Shown one piece after another: positions 5,272 to 6,697 of a stretch of 6,697 bases of DNA (the stretch's first letter is position 1; the number at the start of each line of letters is the position of its first letter). The DNA lies in NCBI GenBank assembly GCA_948438565.1, contig CAOJLW010000114.1, positions 1 through 6,697 of the forward strand, written 5' to 3'. The notes beneath the pieces are model-generated. The model was given only the letters and a program-made list of their open reading frames with translations, searched no databases and was not told the DNA's origin. The position numbers were made by a program, and so were the translations under genes. The stretch comes from an uncultured Lachnospiraceae bacterium (GTDB lineage: Bacteria > Bacillota > Clostridia > Lachnospirales > Lachnospiraceae).

Positions 5272-6697
5272 TTGGCTGGAAGAGAATATCCATTGGAGAG
5301 AACCAGGAACATCGGTATTATGGCTCATATTGATGCCGGCAAGACAACGCTGACAGAGCGTATTCTTTATTATACCGGTGTGAATTATAAAATCGGTGAT
5401 ACTCATGAAGGGACTGCAACCATGGACTGGATGGAGCAGGAGCAGGAAAGGGGTATTACCATTACTTCCGCTGCTACGACATGCCATTGGACTTTGCAGG
5501 AGGACTGCAAGCCAAAGCAAGGCGCCCTGGAGCACCGTATCAATATTATCGACACGCCTGGGCATGTTGATTTTACAGTTGAAGTAGAGCGTTCCCTTCG
5601 TGTATTAGACGGCGCTGTTGGCGTCTTTTGTGCAAAAGGCGGAGTGGAGCCTCAGTCAGAAAATGTATGGCGTCAGGCTGACACCTATAATGTTCCGAGG
5701 ATGGCCTTTATCAATAAGATGGACATTTTGGGCGCAAACTTTTATGGCGCCGTAGATCAGATTCGTACAAGATTGGGCAAGAATGCAATTATTTTGCAGC
5801 TTCCAATTGGAAAAGAAGATAGCTTTCAGGGAATCATCGACCTGTTCGAGATGAAAGCATATATTTATAATGACGATAAAGGCGAAGATGTTTCTATTGT
5901 GGACGTTCCGGAGGATATGCAGGACGATGCAGAGCTTTACCGTACGGAAATGATAGAAAAAATCTGTGAATTAGACGATGATTTGATGATGCAGTATCTG
6001 GAAGGGGAAGAGCCGTCTGTAGAAGATATGAAGAAGGCTCTTAGGAAGGGGACGTGTGAATGTACGGCCGTTCCTGTTTGCTGTGGTTCCGCATACCGTA
6101 ATAAAGGCGTTCAGAAGCTATTGGATGCTATTTTAGAATATATGCCTGCCCCGACAGATATTGAAGCAATCAAAGGGACGGATTTGGATGGCAATGAAAT
6201 CGAAAGGCATTCTTCTGACGAAGAGCCGTTTGCCGCATTGGCTTTTAAAATTATGGCCGATCCGTTTGTAGGTAAGCTGGCATTTTTCCGTGTATATTCC
6301 GGAACGATGCGTTCCGGTTCCTATGTCTTAAACGCTACAAAGAGCAAAAAAGAACGTGTTGGACGTATTTTGCAGATGCACGCCAACAAACGTCAGGAAC
6401 TGGATGTTGTATATTCCGGTGATATTGCGGCGGCAGTAGGATTTAAATTTACAACGACCGGCGATACGATCTGTGACGATCAGCATCCGGTTATCTTAGA
6501 GTCTATGGAATTCCCGGAACCGGTTATCGAATTGGCGATTGAGCCAAAGACCAAAGCCGGGCAGGGTAAGATGGGCGAAGCCCTGGCAAAACTGGCGGAA
6601 GAAGATCCGACGTTCCGTGCGCATACGGATCAGGAAACCGGCCAGACCATTATTGCCGGTATGGGCGAGCTGCATTTGGAGATTATTGTAGACCGTC
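5272..6697 (+). CDS. fusA: Elongation factor G, N-terminal two thirds (3' end outside window)
   Basis: EF-G is the GTPase that drives tRNA-mRNA translocation and, with RRF, ribosome recycling. The window holds 475 codons plus one base of a protein that is normally about 700 residues. The GTPase motifs are all present: G1 AHIDAGKTT (18-26), switch I/G2 RGITIT (60-65), G3 DTPGH (94-98), G4 NKMD (148-151) and G5 GSA (272-274). The G' insertion follows G4, then domain II, then the start of domain III (EPKTKAGQGKMGEALAKL) up to the edge. Between Trp73 and Arg89 there is a 15-residue loop rich in Lys, Glu and Cys, longer than in B. subtilis or E. coli as I recall them. The start is TTG at 5272, decided by the SD. 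It is third in the str operon; tuf commonly follows but is not in view. No stop or frameshift was seen. Confidence 0.97.
   Translation, partial: MAGREYPLERTRNIGIMAHIDAGKTTLTERILYYTGVNYKIGDTHEGTATMDWMEQEQERGITITSAATTCHWTLQEDCKPKQGALEHRINIIDTPGHVDFTVEVERSLRVLDGAVGVFCAKGGVEPQSENVWRQADTYNVPRMAFINKMDILGANFYGAVDQIRTRLGKNAIILQLPIGKEDSFQGIIDLFEMKAYIYNDDKGEDVSIVDVPEDMQDDAELYRTEMIEKICELDDDLMMQYLEGEEPSVEDMKKALRKGTCECTAVPVCCGSAYRNKGVQKLLDAILEYMPAPTDIEAIKGTDLDGNEIERHSSDEEPFAALAFKIMADPFVGKLAFFRVYSGTMRSGSYVLNATKSKKERVGRILQMHANKRQELDVVYSGDIAAAVGFKFTTTGDTICDDQHPVILESMEFPEPVIELAIEPKTKAGQGKMGEALAKLAEEDPTFRAHTDQETGQTIIAGMGELHLEIIVDR

Noticed and set aside
4751..5293. A 180-codon open frame on the - strand over rpsG
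   Set aside because: It lies antisense to a clear S7 gene, shows no family resemblance and is explained by codon bias.

Overview
The window is a core housekeeping locus of a low-to-mid GC Gram-positive bacterium. The layout is the 3' end of rpoB, complete rpoC, then the streptomycin (str) cluster rpsL - rpsG - fusA, with fusA cut by the right edge; all genes are on the + strand. The protein sequences fit Clostridia, most likely Lachnospiraceae: RpoC begins with a lineage-type leader before the IGLASPEKIREWS block, its trigger loop lacks the large proteobacterial insertion, RpoB ends in a long acidic tail, and EF-G begins MAGREYPLERTRNIGIM. This placement comes from recalled family resemblance, not from a search.

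Layout. Bases 1-296 are the last 97 codons of rpoB. After an 18-base gap with a Shine-Dalgarno (SD) site comes rpoC (315-3869). Its frame stops at TGA, but continues in phase for 22 more acidic codons to a TAA at 3936-3938. A strong intrinsic terminator (3947-3981) then ends the rpoBC transcript. A sigma-A promoter matching the consensus exactly in both hexamers and spacing (TTGACA, 17 bases, TATAAT, 3993-4021) starts the str transcript, whose predicted 5' end folds into a small hairpin. rpsL (4078-4500), rpsG (4703-5173) and fusA (5272-6697, partial) follow, each with a good SD site and with three different start codons: ATG, GTG and TTG.

How the genes work together. RpoB and RpoC form the catalytic core of RNA polymerase. 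S12 sits at the decoding centre, S7 nucleates the head of the 30S subunit, and EF-G translocates tRNA and mRNA. Transcription and translation capacity are thus encoded side by side but, here, as two transcription units split by a terminator and a promoter.

What stands out. I see no mobile element, CRISPR array, RNA gene or hidden accessory system; this is an ordinary core region. The points worth a second look are the in-frame TGA before a coding-like acidic tail of rpoC, the similar EDDF-type tails of beta and beta', two abutting hairpins that fill the rpsG-fusA spacer, and a 202-base rpsL-rpsG spacer with possible RNA structure and a 10-base direct repeat. No gene-free stretch exceeds 300 bases.
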